Of a DNA stretch of 64,000 nt, positions 25,880-34,836 are shown piece after piece. Position 1 is the first letter of the stretch; every line of letters starts with the position of its first letter. The notes below the pieces were generated by a model. That model saw nothing but the letters and a program-made list of their open reading frames with translations, made no database searches and was not told the origin of the DNA. Made by a program: the position numbers and the translations under genes. The DNA comes from Clostridia bacterium. Its GTDB lineage: Bacteria > Acidobacteriota > Terriglobia > Terriglobales > Acidobacteriaceae. The stretch spans positions 175,955-239,954 of the forward strand of contig DATMYA010000052.1 in NCBI GenBank assembly GCA_035561135.1, read 5' to 3'.

Positions 25880-26203
25880 ATGACAAGTTACTACGCAATG
25901 CTGATGCAGCAATCGGGAAGCGGGGGCGGGCTGATGATGTGGCTTCCGTTCATTTTCATTTTCGCCATCTTCTATTTCCTGATGATCATGCCTCAGCAGA
26001 AGCGACAGAAGAAGTGGCAGCAAATGCTGAGCAATCTGAAGAACGGTGACAAAATTACGACCAGCGGCGGGCTGCGCGGTACGATCATCGCGCTCCGGGA
26101 CGACTCGGTGCACCTGCGGGTGCCGCCGGATAATATCAAGGTCGAAGTAACCCGGTCCTCCATTGTTTCGGTTGCACAAGACGAAGTTATCAAGTCTCAG
26201 TAG
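25880..26203 (+). CDS. yajC: YajC, SecDF-associated preprotein translocase subunit
   Basis: YajC is a small inner-membrane partner of SecD/SecF. From ATG 25880 the product has 107 residues: a glycine-rich start, one membrane helix (MMWLPFIFIFAIFYFLMIM), the conserved cytosolic motif PQQKRQKKWQ, and a beta domain with LKNGDKITTSGGLRGTI and VEVTRSSI. The upstream in-frame start at 25820 is possible but adds 20 residues with no family similarity. The stop codon is 15 bases before the chosen secD start, so the two genes are in one operon. Confidence 0.93.
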   Translation: MTSYYAMLMQQSGSGGGLMMWLPFIFIFAIFYFLMIMPQQKRQKKWQQMLSNLKNGDKITTSGGLRGTIIALRDDSVHLRVPPDNIKVEVTRSSIVSVAQDEVIKSQ

Positions 26204-26218
26204 GTGGTCGCGGTTTCC

Positions 26219-27856
26219 ATGAAGAAGAACCTGCTCTGGAAAACAGTATTCATCGTTGTAGTTTTGCTGGTCTTTGTGTACGGCATTTTTGTCGGCAGAG
26301 ACCCTGCGCGCAGCCTCAGTGCCATCAAGCAAAACGGCCTGGTTGCAGGGCTCCAGCAGAGTATTCATCTCGGACTGGATCTGAAGGGTGGAACGCACCT
26401 TATCCTGCAGGTCATGGTCAATGACGCCGTCAACGCCGACAGCGATCAGGCTATCCAGCGACTCAAGGAAGACCTGAAGCAGGCGAACGTTCCCTTTGGC
26501 GATATCACCAAGGGGGATCCGGCAAATGCTCCCGATCGCATAGCGATCAAAGGCGTTCCCCCAGAGTCCTCGGGCGAGCTGCGCCGTGTCGTACAGGAGC
26601 GCCTGCAGGAATACGATCTGACTTCCGGCACCGAGAATAGCTGGACCTTGGCCATGAAGCCGAACGTGATGAGCGATCTTAAGAATCGCGCGGTCACGCA
26701 GGCCATCGAGACCATCCGAAATCGAATTGATCAGCTTGGCGTCAGCGAGCCGACCATCCAGGAGCACGGATTGGGCGAGCACCAGATTTTGGTGCAACTC
26801 CCCGGCGTGGATGACCCCGCGCGCGTGAAAGAGATTATGCAGTCCACGGCGATGCTGGAAATCCGGCAATCGTTGGGAGGTCCGTATTCGAGCGAGCAGG
26901 ATGCGATGTCGGCACACAATGGCGTCCTTCCCCCCGACACCGTCCTGGTGAAGGGGCGCAGCTCTCGTGGCGGCTCGCAAGAAGGTCCGCAGGACGTGTA
27001 TTACCTGCTTTCGCGCGCTTCCGCGGTGACCGGACGCGACCTGCGTTCTGCTCAGCCCGGACGTGACGAGAATGGTCGTCCCGACGTCATGTTCAACCTG
27101 ACCGGAGAAGGTGGCCGGCGCTTTGGTGCGTTCACGGGCGCGCACGTAGGCGATGCGCTCGCCATCGTGCTCGACAACAAGGTGCAGGAAGTCGCGAACA
27201 TCCAGGAACAGATTCGCGATCAGGGTCGCATCTCTGGCAGCTTCACCGAGCAGCAGGCACAGGATCTCGCGATGGTGTTGAGATCCGGCGCACTGCCGGC
27301 CGGTATTCGCTACCTGGAAGAGCGCACGGTTGGTCCGTCGCTCGGCGCTGACTCGATTCGGCAAGGTGTGCGTGCCGCTCTGTACGGCATGATCGCCGTC
27401 ATGGTGTTCATGCTGATCTACTATCGCGGTGCCGGCATCAATGCCAATTTGGGCCTGGTTCTGAACCTCGTGATCCTGCTCGGATTTCTCGGCTTCACCG
27501 GCGCGACGCTGACGCTTCCGGGAATCGCGGGAGTGATCCTGACGGTAGGCATGGGCGTGGACTCGAACGTTCTCATCTTCGAACGCATTCGCGAGGAACT
27601 GAGGAACGGCAAGACGCCGCCCAGCGCAGTGGAGCAGGGATTTGCGCACGCATGGTTGACGATCATCGACACGCACGTGACGACGATCGTATCGGCGGCC
27701 ATCCTGTTTATCTTCGGCACCGGTCCGGTTCGTGGTTTCGCCGTAACGTTGACCTTCGGTCTTCTGGCGAACCTGTTCACCGCGGTCTTTGTGTCGCGCG
27801 TGATCTTCGACAGCATCGTGAACCGTCACCAACGCGGTGAGGCTCTGAGCATTTAA
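26219..27856 (+). CDS. secD: SecD, protein translocase subunit
   Basis: SecD uses the proton motive force to pull preproteins through the inner membrane on the periplasmic side. I take the ATG at 26219; the family start (MKKNLLWKTVFIVVVLLVF) supports it. The first membrane helix is followed by the LGLDLKGGTHLILQV signature and a long periplasmic P1 domain (to about residue 385). Then come five more helices with GVDSNVLIFERIREELRNG in the RND-type core. The 545-residue length is normal. Tandem hairpins separate it from secF, which may tune the SecD:SecF ratio. Confidence 0.97.
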   Translation: MKKNLLWKTVFIVVVLLVFVYGIFVGRDPARSLSAIKQNGLVAGLQQSIHLGLDLKGGTHLILQVMVNDAVNADSDQAIQRLKEDLKQANVPFGDITKGDPANAPDRIAIKGVPPESSGELRRVVQERLQEYDLTSGTENSWTLAMKPNVMSDLKNRAVTQAIETIRNRIDQLGVSEPTIQEHGLGEHQILVQLPGVDDPARVKEIMQSTAMLEIRQSLGGPYSSEQDAMSAHNGVLPPDTVLVKGRSSRGGSQEGPQDVYYLLSRASAVTGRDLRSAQPGRDENGRPDVMFNLTGEGGRRFGAFTGAHVGDALAIVLDNKVQEVANIQEQIRDQGRISGSFTEQQAQDLAMVLRSGALPAGIRYLEERTVGPSLGADSIRQGVRAALYGMIAVMVFMLIYYRGAGINANLGLVLNLVILLGFLGFTGATLTLPGIAGVILTVGMGVDSNVLIFERIREELRNGKTPPSAVEQGFAHAWLTIIDTHVTTIVSAAILFIFGTGPVRGFAVTLTFGLLANLFTAVFVSRVIFDSIVNRHQRGEALSI

Positions 27857-27863
27857 GCATCTC

Positions 27864-27899
27864 GGCCGAGCCGGGCGGCTCGGCCAGGCCCCCGCCTGG
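27864..27899 (+). other. Tandem GC-rich hairpins between secD and secF
   Basis: GGCCGAGCC/GGCTCGGCC with a GGGC loop (27864-27885) is followed by CCAGGC/GCCTGG with a CCCC loop (27884-27899). The two are mutually exclusive over two bases. There is no T-run, so an RNA-stability or processing site is more likely than a terminator. Confidence 0.6.
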
Positions 27900-27946
27900 C
27901 AGCGCCCGCCGGGGAGCATTACAGAAAAGTTCTCGAGGGTTCTAAC

Positions 27947-29161
27947 GTGGAGTTATTTCGCAACCCGAATATCGATTTCCTTAGCAAGAAGTGGGTCTTT
28001 GTTTCCCTGTCGCTCGCTCTCATGCTCGTCAGTATCGCCTCGATGGGCATTCGATACGCAAAGACCGGATCGATTCTTCCATGGGGCGTGGATTTCAAGG
28101 GCGGCACGCTGGTTTATGTAAAGTTCACCAGTACTCCGAACGAAGACCATATCCGCGCGGCTATGGATCGCGCCGGTCTCCGGAATGCCCGCATTCAGCG
28201 CTATGGCCTCGCCGCAAACAACGAAGTGCTGATCGCTCTCGAGCAGAAGGAAACCACGGAGCAGGCGCTAGACCAGGGCAAGAACCAGATCATCAAGGCC
28301 CTTGACACGAATACACCGGAAGGCAAGCTGGACCTTAACAACATAGGTTACAGCAGTTTGCACCGGTACCTGCTTGAGAAGGATCCAATGCGCGCCGGCA
28401 CGAACGCCGAGCAGACTTATAGCGAGTTAGCCCGCACCATCGTTGACTACCGTGACAAGACTCGCGGTGGCGTCCTGAACTCAGTGGGCGATATCGCGGG
28501 CGTGGTTCCTGCCCAGGTTACGCAGCTACTTCAGGCCGACTTCTTCACGTCGGGATTTGGCGTCAGAAACGTCGAGATCGTTGGCCCGCAAGTCGGAGCG
28601 CAGCTCAGAAAACAGGCCCTGCTCGCGACCCTCTACGCGATGCTGGGCATGCTCGCGTACCTGTGGTTCCGCTTCGAGTTGATTTACGGTGTGGCCGCGG
28701 TGGCAGCCGTTTTCCACGACACCATCATCACCTTGGGCGCGTTTTCGTTGCTGAATATGGACATCTCGCTGACGGTGATCGCCGCGATCCTTACGTTGGT
28801 CGGCTACTCGATGAACGACACGATTGTCGTATTCGACCGTATCCGTGAAAACGTGAAGACGCTACGACGCGAGAAGCTGGGGAACATCGTCAACCAAAGC
28901 ATTAACCAGACGTTGAGCCGAACCGTCCTGACCTCCGGCCTGACGTTCCTGACCGTGCTTTCCTTGTTCCTGTTCGGGGGTGAGGTGCTGCGGGGCTTTT
29001 CTCTCGCCCTCGTTATCGGCATGCTGATTGGTTCGTATTCCTCAATCTTTGTTGCCTCGCCGATGCTTGTGGCTTACCAGGAGTGGCGCGCCGGGCGTAG
29101 CGGCCGAGCGGGTAAGCCAACGCCTCCGGAACGTCGCGAGCGCGCGAAGGCGAAGGCATAG
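27947..29161 (+). CDS. secF: SecF, protein translocase subunit
   Basis: SecF is the partner of SecD in the six-helix RND-like translocase motor. The start is GTG at 27947, with GAGGG 7 bases upstream. The 404 residues include the first helix (VFVSLSLALMLVSIASMGI), the GVDFKGGTLVYVKF signature, and a longer than usual periplasmic domain (about residues 55-205) containing a K/E/Q-rich segment. The C-terminal helices include GYSMNDTIVVFDRIREN and GLTFLTVLSLFLFGGEVLRGF. The tail is strongly basic (RERAKAKA). It ends the yajC-secD-secF operon. Confidence 0.96.
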   Translation: MELFRNPNIDFLSKKWVFVSLSLALMLVSIASMGIRYAKTGSILPWGVDFKGGTLVYVKFTSTPNEDHIRAAMDRAGLRNARIQRYGLAANNEVLIALEQKETTEQALDQGKNQIIKALDTNTPEGKLDLNNIGYSSLHRYLLEKDPMRAGTNAEQTYSELARTIVDYRDKTRGGVLNSVGDIAGVVPAQVTQLLQADFFTSGFGVRNVEIVGPQVGAQLRKQALLATLYAMLGMLAYLWFRFELIYGVAAVAAVFHDTIITLGAFSLLNMDISLTVIAAILTLVGYSMNDTIVVFDRIRENVKTLRREKLGNIVNQSINQTLSRTVLTSGLTFLTVLSLFLFGGEVLRGFSLALVIGMLIGSYSSIFVASPMLVAYQEWRAGRSGRAGKPTPPERRERAKAKA

Positions 29162-29360
29162 CAAAGCACTGTAAGTGCAGAGGTTTAACCGTGGACGTGC
29201 CAGTCGGGCGTCCGATAGCAATGTTCGAAGCAGTCACTGGGTTGCGAGATGAAGCTGCAGCTCAGGGCCATGTGCACATTTTTACGGAATCTTGCGATTT
29301 TGGGAGCAAAGTGCACAGGCTTGGTGTCTAAGAAGTTTAGTAGGACGGAGAAACAGGCTT

Positions 29361-30110
29361 ATGTTTGAAGATAGCCTTCTGGAATCGGGCGGAAGAATGA
29401 CCAAGAGGAGCCCTTGGACGACGCTGCTGTCGTTCATGCTTCAGGTGCTCCTGATCGGCGTTCTGGTCCTCATCCCCCTGATCTATACCGAAGCACTTCC
29501 AAAGCAGCAGTTGATGACGTTCCTGGTGGCCCCGCCGCCGCCGCCGCCGCCGCCTCCGCCTCCGGCGGCCAGCGCGCCGGTTGTCCGGGCCGTCAAGGTT
29601 CAGAGCGAAATCAGCGACGGACAGTTGCGAACCCCGACCGCGATTCCTAAAAAGATCGCGATGATTAAAGAAGAGGAAGCCCCGCCGCCGAGCAGCGGTA
29701 TGGGCGGTGTCGTTGGCGGTGTCCCGGGTGGTGTCCCGGGTGGCCAGTTGGGTGGCGTGATCGGCGGTATCATCTCGTCAACAACGCCCGTTGCCGTCCC
29801 CAAGATTGCGGCTCCGGAGCGCGTCCGCGTTTCGCAGGGCGTTTCGGAAGGTTTGCTGATCCACAAGATCACGCCGACGTATCCGCCACTGGCGCGTCAG
29901 GCCCGGATTCAGGGATCGGTGGTGCTCCAGGCTCTCATCAGCAAAGACGGCAGCATTCAAAACCTCCGTGCAGTGTCTGGGCATCCTATGCTGACGCCCG
30001 CAGCGATCGATGCTGTGAAGCAGTGGCGTTACAAGCCCTACTATCTGAACGGCTCCCCGGTTGAGGTGGAGACGCAGGTAACTGTGAACTTCACGCTCGC
30101 TGGCGGTTAA
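29361..30110 (+). CDS. TonB-family energy transducer
   Basis: TonB proteins couple inner-membrane proton flow to outer-membrane receptors. The 249-residue product from ATG 29361 has a membrane helix (LLSFMLQVLLIGVLVLIPLIY) and then a run of 11 prolines that spans the periplasm. A Gly/Val/Pro-rich repeat (GGVPGGVPGGQLGGVIGG) follows. The C-terminal TonB domain (about residues 165-249) has ITPTYPPLARQARIQGSVVL and AVKQWRYKPYYLNG. It heads a cluster with one ExbB and two ExbD genes, consistent with a TonB or Tol-like energised system. The upstream ATG at 29292 gives no signal-like sequence and is rejected. Confidence 0.92.
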   Translation: MFEDSLLESGGRMTKRSPWTTLLSFMLQVLLIGVLVLIPLIYTEALPKQQLMTFLVAPPPPPPPPPPPAASAPVVRAVKVQSEISDGQLRTPTAIPKKIAMIKEEEAPPPSSGMGGVVGGVPGGVPGGQLGGVIGGIISSTTPVAVPKIAAPERVRVSQGVSEGLLIHKITPTYPPLARQARIQGSVVLQALISKDGSIQNLRAVSGHPMLTPAAIDAVKQWRYKPYYLNGSPVEVETQVTVNFTLAGG

Positions 30111-30288
30111 ACCCGGGCTACCGCGAGTTTGCTTTTGCAAGCGGTGCTCAACGATAGCCGCTCCGCACCGGACCGGAAAATGCCGCGAGGCGAGACCTTC
30201 CCAAGTGCTGGCGCATTTCGAATGTGATGTAGGCGAGAGTCACTCTCGTAAAAAGTTTGGATAGAGTTCTGAGGAGGAAAATCAACTC

Positions 30289-31041
30289 ATGCTTTTCGCT
30301 AACCTTGCAACCGTCGTTTATGGCAACGCTCACACCGTTGCTCTCTGGATGTTCCAGGAAGCCCAGGTAGGCTGGGATCCAATTTCCCTGTGGAAGCAGA
30401 TGGGCTGGCTGGCCCGCATCGTCGTCATCGTCCTGTTCATCATGTCCGGCTGGTCGATTGGCGTCATGATTGATCGCGCGATGGCGTACAGCGCCGCCCG
30501 CAAGCAGTCGCGCACGTTCGCTCCGGCCGTTGCCGGTGCCCTGCGCGAAGGCAAGATCGATGAAGCGATCAAGGTCGCCGAACGCAACAAGAAGAGCCAT
30601 CTGGCGAAGGTCGTCACCGCTGGCCTTCAGGAATTCAAGGCTCACGGCGAATCGACGGAAATCCCTGGCGAGCAGGTTGAAGCCAGCAAGCGCGCCCTCG
30701 AGCGTGCCGAAGCCATTGTTCACGCCGAGCTGAAGCGCGGCCTGGGCGGCCTGGCAACGATCGGTTCCACGGCTCCGTTCGTGGGTCTGTTCGGTACCGT
30801 GGTCGGCATTCTGAACGCCTTCCAGAGCATCTCGAACGCTAAGACGACCGGCCTTGGCGCCGTCGCCGGTGGTATTTCGGAAGCCCTCGTAACGACCGCT
30901 ATCGGTCTGTTCGTGGCTATCCCGGCCGTTTGGATGTTCAACTATTTCACCAACCGCGTAGAAGCGTTTGACGTGGAAATGGACAACAGCTCGAGCGAGT
31001 TGATCGACTATTTCTTGAAGCGTCGCAACGTTCGCCGGTAA
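30289..31041 (+). CDS. ExbB/TolQ-type proton channel
   Basis: This MotA/TolQ/ExbB family inner-membrane subunit forms the pentameric proton channel that powers TonB or TolA. The 250 residues show three helices: around LARIVVIVLFIMSGWSIGVMI, then LGGLATIGSTAPFVGLFGTVVGILNAF (the channel-lining pair with conserved TAPFVGLFGTV), and TAIGLFVAIPAVWMFNYF. AGGAGG lies about 13 bases before the ATG at 30289. It lies 178 bases after the TonB gene and 27 bases before the first ExbD gene. Whether the complex serves TonB-dependent uptake or Tol-Pal function cannot be decided from sequence. Confidence 0.95.
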   Translation: MLFANLATVVYGNAHTVALWMFQEAQVGWDPISLWKQMGWLARIVVIVLFIMSGWSIGVMIDRAMAYSAARKQSRTFAPAVAGALREGKIDEAIKVAERNKKSHLAKVVTAGLQEFKAHGESTEIPGEQVEASKRALERAEAIVHAELKRGLGGLATIGSTAPFVGLFGTVVGILNAFQSISNAKTTGLGAVAGGISEALVTTAIGLFVAIPAVWMFNYFTNRVEAFDVEMDNSSSELIDYFLKRRNVRR

Positions 31042-31068
31042 CGTGATCGTCTTGTTGGGAGAGAAGTA

Positions 31069-31542
31069 ATGGCAAAAAGCGACAAGAAGAGGGGCGGAGG
31101 AGACGTCAGCTCGGACATCAACGTAACACCGATGGTCGACGTGATGCTCGTGCTACTCATCATCTTCATGGTCATCACGCCAATGCTCCAAAAGGGCGTC
31201 AGCGTGGATCTGGCGAAGACCGACAATCCGGTACAGATGCCCGACGCGGACAAAGAAGACTCACTGCTGATTGCAGTTATGAAGGACGGCACGATCTTCT
31301 TCGGGTCGGACAAGATTGCTGCAGACCAGCTCACCGCCAAGGTCAAAGACAAGATTGGTACGATGACCGACAAGCGGGTGTTTATCAAGGCCGATGCGCG
31401 CGCCAAATACGGTGCAGTTGTAGAGGTCGTTGACAACGTCCGCTCAGCAGGTGTGGACACGCTAGGTCTTCTGACCGAACAGCGAAAGTCGGGCATGATG
31501 GCTCCTCCGCCGACCGGTGCTACCGGCGGCGCTGCGCAGTAG
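31069..31542 (+). CDS. ExbD/TolR-family protein, first of two
   Basis: The 157 residues carry a cytosolic start with NVTPMVDVMLVLLIIFMVI, the single membrane helix with the essential Asp that conducts protons. A periplasmic peptidoglycan-binding-like domain with RVFIKADARAKYGAVVEVV follows. A Gly/Ala/Pro tail ends the protein. GGGAGAG lies just before the ATG. It is paired with a second ExbD gene 13 bases downstream. Two non-identical ExbD paralogues in tandem are common in Acidobacteria, Myxococcota and Geobacter. Confidence 0.95.
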   Translation: MAKSDKKRGGGDVSSDINVTPMVDVMLVLLIIFMVITPMLQKGVSVDLAKTDNPVQMPDADKEDSLLIAVMKDGTIFFGSDKIAADQLTAKVKDKIGTMTDKRVFIKADARAKYGAVVEVVDNVRSAGVDTLGLLTEQRKSGMMAPPPTGATGGAAQ

Positions 31543-31555
31543 AGAGGCTTTTACT

Positions 31556-31996
31556 ATGTCTATGAATGTTGGAGGAGGGAAGGGTGGTCCCTCCGCAGAT
31601 ATCAACGTAACCCCTTTGATCGACGTTCTGCTGGTGCTGCTGATCATCTTCATGGTCATTACGCCACTGACGCCGAAGGGTCTTGACGCGCTGGTACCTC
31701 AGCCGCCGAAGAACCAGAATGCACCGCCTCCGCAGGGCGACCGCACGATCGTGGTGCAGGTCTTGAAGTCGTCGGGCGATCGTCCGGCGCTCAAGATCAA
31801 CCAGGACGACGCGACGTGGGAAGACATACAGGGCAAGCTCGCTGACATCTTCAAGACGCGCGCCGAGAAGGTCATGTTTGTCAAGGCGGATACGGATCTG
31901 CCGTTCGCTGACGTTGCCCAGGTAATCGATAAGGGGCACGCGGCGGGCGTTGACAAGGTTGGTCTGATCACGGCCAGGATCGAAGCAGGGCAGTAG
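31556..31996 (+). CDS. ExbD/TolR-family protein, second of two
   Basis: The start at ATG 31556 gives 146 residues beginning MSMNVGGGKGGPSADINVTP. The proton-conducting helix is PLIDVLLVLLIIFMVI, followed by a periplasmic domain ending VMFVKADTDLPFADVAQVID. It differs from its neighbour mainly in the periplasmic half (DALVPQPPKNQNAPPPQG), which suggests that two different ExbD subunits assemble with the one ExbB. The frame upstream to 31517 overlaps the first ExbD gene and is rejected. A GC-rich hairpin (GCCGCGGC arms, 32047-32072) separates it from the following lipoprotein gene. Confidence 0.94.
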   Translation: MSMNVGGGKGGPSADINVTPLIDVLLVLLIIFMVITPLTPKGLDALVPQPPKNQNAPPPQGDRTIVVQVLKSSGDRPALKINQDDATWEDIQGKLADIFKTRAEKVMFVKADTDLPFADVAQVIDKGHAAGVDKVGLITARIEAGQ

Positions 31997-32165
31997 TCGC
32001 GCGCACTCCGGGCCTGTCCGCGTTGGTGCGGGTCGGGACCGGTTGCGCCGCGGCATCGGGCCGAGCCGCGGCAATCCCTGAGTAAAGAGCAGTCGCCAGC
32101 GGTGTGTAGAGGCGCCTGAGCTGCGGGCGAACTGACCCGGAATTTGTAACGGAAGGTGATTTCTC

Positions 32166-32984
32166 ATGAGCAGAAGCGTACGAGTGCTGGTTGGCCTTGT
32201 GGTCCTGATGGCGCTGCTTGGGGCGTCTGGTTGTACCAAGCTGAAAGCGCGCGACCAGTTGAACAAAGGCGTCCAGTCTTATAAGAACGCCCGTTACGAA
32301 GAGGCGATCGAGCACTTCAAGAATGCTGTTGCATACGATCCGACCCTGATCAATGCTCGTCTCTACCTCGCGACGGCCTATGCCCAGCAATACATCCCCG
32401 GTGCCGACACGGAAGAGAACAACCGCTTCGCGCTGTCCGCTATCGACGAGTTCAAGAAGGTTCTTGACCAGAGCCCCGCGCGTGAGGCACAGGTCGGTAG
32501 CCTGAAAGGTATCGCCTCGCTGTACTTCAACATGAAGAAGTTGGAGGAAGCGAAGGAGTACAACCGCAAAGTGACAGAACTGGATCCGAACGATCCGGAA
32601 GCGTATTACTCCATCGGCGTTATCGACTGGACGCAGACCTACGCGCCGCGCATGGAAGAACGTGCAAAGCTGGGTCTGTCACCGACAGACGACCTGAAAG
32701 ATAAGAAGGTTTGCGCCCTGCTTAGGGACAAGAACCAGGCCAAGGTCGACGAAGGCATCCAGGCTCTGGAAAAGGCTCTTCAGTTGCGCCCGGATTATGA
32801 CGACGCGATGGCGTACATGAACCTGATGTACCGCGAGCGCGCAGACTACGAGTGCGATGATCCGTCCGCCCGCGCCGCCGACAAGAAGACGGCAGATGAG
32901 TGGGTTGACAAGACCATGGCGACCAAGAAAGCCAAGGCTGAAAAGCAAGGTGCCAGCGGCATCGTGATGGAGCAGTCGCAGTAA
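32166..32984 (+). CDS. TPR-repeat lipoprotein linked to the ExbB/ExbD cluster
   Basis: The 272-residue protein has a signal sequence with lipobox GASGC at about residue 23. Tandem TPR helices follow, such as ARYEEAIEHFKNAVAYDPTLINARLYLATAY, KKLEEAKEYNRKVTELDPND and GIQALEKALQLRPDYDDAMAYM. A Lys/Ala-rich end completes it. Periplasmic TPR lipoproteins of this type act as assembly or scaffold factors, and the position suggests a role in the energised envelope system upstream. The function is inferred from neighbourhood only. It ends the cluster; a strong terminator follows about 118 bases downstream. Confidence 0.85.
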   Translation: MSRSVRVLVGLVVLMALLGASGCTKLKARDQLNKGVQSYKNARYEEAIEHFKNAVAYDPTLINARLYLATAYAQQYIPGADTEENNRFALSAIDEFKKVLDQSPAREAQVGSLKGIASLYFNMKKLEEAKEYNRKVTELDPNDPEAYYSIGVIDWTQTYAPRMEERAKLGLSPTDDLKDKKVCALLRDKNQAKVDEGIQALEKALQLRPDYDDAMAYMNLMYRERADYECDDPSARAADKKTADEWVDKTMATKKAKAEKQGASGIVMEQSQ

Positions 32985-33102
32985 CACCAGTTGCGCTCCT
33001 GCGTGAGCGCTTTGGCGAGTCGCGCAACCGCAAGGCTGCGCTGCGAAAGACACAGTCAACGAGCGAGCCACCCCTCGTCCGTAAGATGTACCTCCTCAGA
33101 AC

Positions 33103-33133
33103 AGAGCCCCTCGGCAGAGGGGCTCTCGTTTTT
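33103..33133 (+). terminator. Intrinsic terminator ending the TonB/ExbB/ExbD/TPR unit
   Basis: A perfect 10-bp stem (AGAGCCCCTC with GAGGGGCTCT) closes a GGCA loop and is followed by CGTTTTT. Confidence 0.93.
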
Positions 33134-33281
33134 GGCGGCGGCCGCGCATTGATGTCCCGTAGGCTTGTGGACGGCGCTCTGGATTAGAATCGCACTCCTT
33201 GTTACCATCCTAATCAGCTTCCCGATTGTTTAAGCCGGGTGCACGGAATCGCCTGTTCGTGGGGTACTGGGGATCGCCGTC

Positions 33282-34820
33282 ATGTTCAGCAGAATTCTGA
33301 TCGCCAACCGCGGTGAGATCGCCGTGCGTGTAGTCCGTGCTTGTCGCGAGATGGGCATCGAGTCGGTCGTCGTGTTTTCGGACGTTGACCGGCGCTCGCT
33401 TGCGGTTCGCAAAGCGGACCATGCTTATCACCTCGGCCCGGCGCAGGCGAGCGACTCCTACCTGAATATCTCCAAAATTCTCGATGTCGCGCGGCGCAGC
33501 GGCGCGCAGGCCATTCATCCTGGCTATGGATTTCTTTCGGAAAATCCACGGTTCGCGGCGTCATGCGCGGAGGCGGGGATCAAGTTTATCGGTCCGAGCG
33601 CGGCCGCGATGGAGATGATGGGCTCGAAGACCCGCGCGCGCCAGGCAATGAAAAAGGCCGGCGTACCGTTTGTTCCCGGCTCGGAGAAAGGCCTCGACTC
33701 ATTCGAACAGGCGGAGCGGTTGGCCGAACAGATCGGCTACCCGGTGATGTTGAAGGCTGCCGCAGGCGGTGGCGGAAAAGGCATGAGACTGGTGCACTCG
33801 CTAGGGGAGTTGCGCTCGGCACTGGACGGAGCGCGGAGCGAAGCGCAGCGCGCCTTTGGTGACAACGAAGTTTATATCGAGAAGTATATCGAGAACCCAA
33901 GGCACATCGAGATGCAGGTGCTCGCCGACGAGCACGGCAATACCGTGTATCTGGGAGAGCGCGAGTGCTCTGTCCAGCGGCGTCACCAAAAAGTCCTGGA
34001 GGAGTGTCCTTCGCCGATCGTAGACCCCGATATGCGGCGGCGCATGGGCGAAGTGGCCCTTCGAGTGGCGCGGGCGTCCAACTACACGAATGCAGGCACG
34101 GTCGAGTTCCTGGTCGACGAACAAAAGAATTTCTACTTCCTGGAGATGAATACGCGCTTGCAAGTTGAGCATCCGGTCACGGAACTTGTGACGGGTCTGG
34201 ATCTTGTTCATCTCCAAATTCGAATCGCGGCCGGCGAGCCACTCCCGTTTACGCAGGAGGACGTCAAGCTGCGCGGCCATGCAATCGAGTGTCGCGTGTA
34301 TGCGGAGGACCCGGACAACAATTTCTTTCCTTCGCCTGGGCGCATCACGCGGCTCATTTCACCGTCGGGACCGGGCATACGGCGCGATAGCGGGATGTAT
34401 GAAGGGTGGAACGTGCCGGTTGAATACGATCCGCTCCTCGCGAAGCTGATCGGCTACGCATCCTCTCGTGAAGAGGCAATCGCGCGGCTGCAACGCGCCC
34501 TGATCGAGTATTTTGTCGGCGGGATCAAGACCAACATTTCTCTATTCCCGCGCATTCTGGGCGATCCGGAGTTCCGTGCGGGGAAGGTAAATACAGGATT
34601 TCTCGACCGCCTGTTGAAGGAGCCTGTTCCGCAGTTGGATGCGCACGATGAGGAAGTTCAGATTGCAGCAGTAGCGGCAGCTATCTTCGCGGCGTCCGCG
34701 CCCGACGACCGGCGAACCGTGAATGCCGGTGCCCCCGGCGCATCTGTCAACGGACAGCGGCCCGCGGATTCGTCCGGTTGGAAGCGTACGGGGCGTGTCG
34801 AAGCTATGCGCGGCGTTTAG
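33282..34820 (+). CDS. accC: Biotin carboxylase subunit of an acyl-CoA/acetyl-CoA carboxylase
   Basis: It carboxylates biotin on the carrier protein with ATP and bicarbonate. The 512 residues show FSRILIANRGEIAVRVVRAC, HPGYGFLSENPRFA, the ATP-grasp glycine loop AAAGGGGKGMRLV, and EMNTRLQVEHPVTELVTGLDLV. The usual AccC has about 450 residues; the last 60 or so here (TVNAGAPGASVNG and following) are a low-complexity linker. It lies 16 bases upstream of a separate biotin carrier. No carboxyltransferase gene is adjacent. The pair may serve acetyl-CoA or another acyl-CoA (for example propionyl-CoA) carboxylase. The symbol is given for the family, not the specific substrate. Confidence 0.93.
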   Translation: MFSRILIANRGEIAVRVVRACREMGIESVVVFSDVDRRSLAVRKADHAYHLGPAQASDSYLNISKILDVARRSGAQAIHPGYGFLSENPRFAASCAEAGIKFIGPSAAAMEMMGSKTRARQAMKKAGVPFVPGSEKGLDSFEQAERLAEQIGYPVMLKAAAGGGGKGMRLVHSLGELRSALDGARSEAQRAFGDNEVYIEKYIENPRHIEMQVLADEHGNTVYLGERECSVQRRHQKVLEECPSPIVDPDMRRRMGEVALRVARASNYTNAGTVEFLVDEQKNFYFLEMNTRLQVEHPVTELVTGLDLVHLQIRIAAGEPLPFTQEDVKLRGHAIECRVYAEDPDNNFFPSPGRITRLISPSGPGIRRDSGMYEGWNVPVEYDPLLAKLIGYASSREEAIARLQRALIEYFVGGIKTNISLFPRILGDPEFRAGKVNTGFLDRLLKEPVPQLDAHDEEVQIAAVAAAIFAASAPDDRRTVNAGAPGASVNGQRPADSSGWKRTGRVEAMRGV

Positions 34821-34836
34821 CATTAGGAGCACATGG

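Noticed and set aside
25694..27919. Long 741-codon minus-strand frame opposite yajC/secD
   Set aside because: It is antisense to two well-recognised genes, has no family resemblance and is His/Arg-rich, typical of a shadow in GC-rich DNA.
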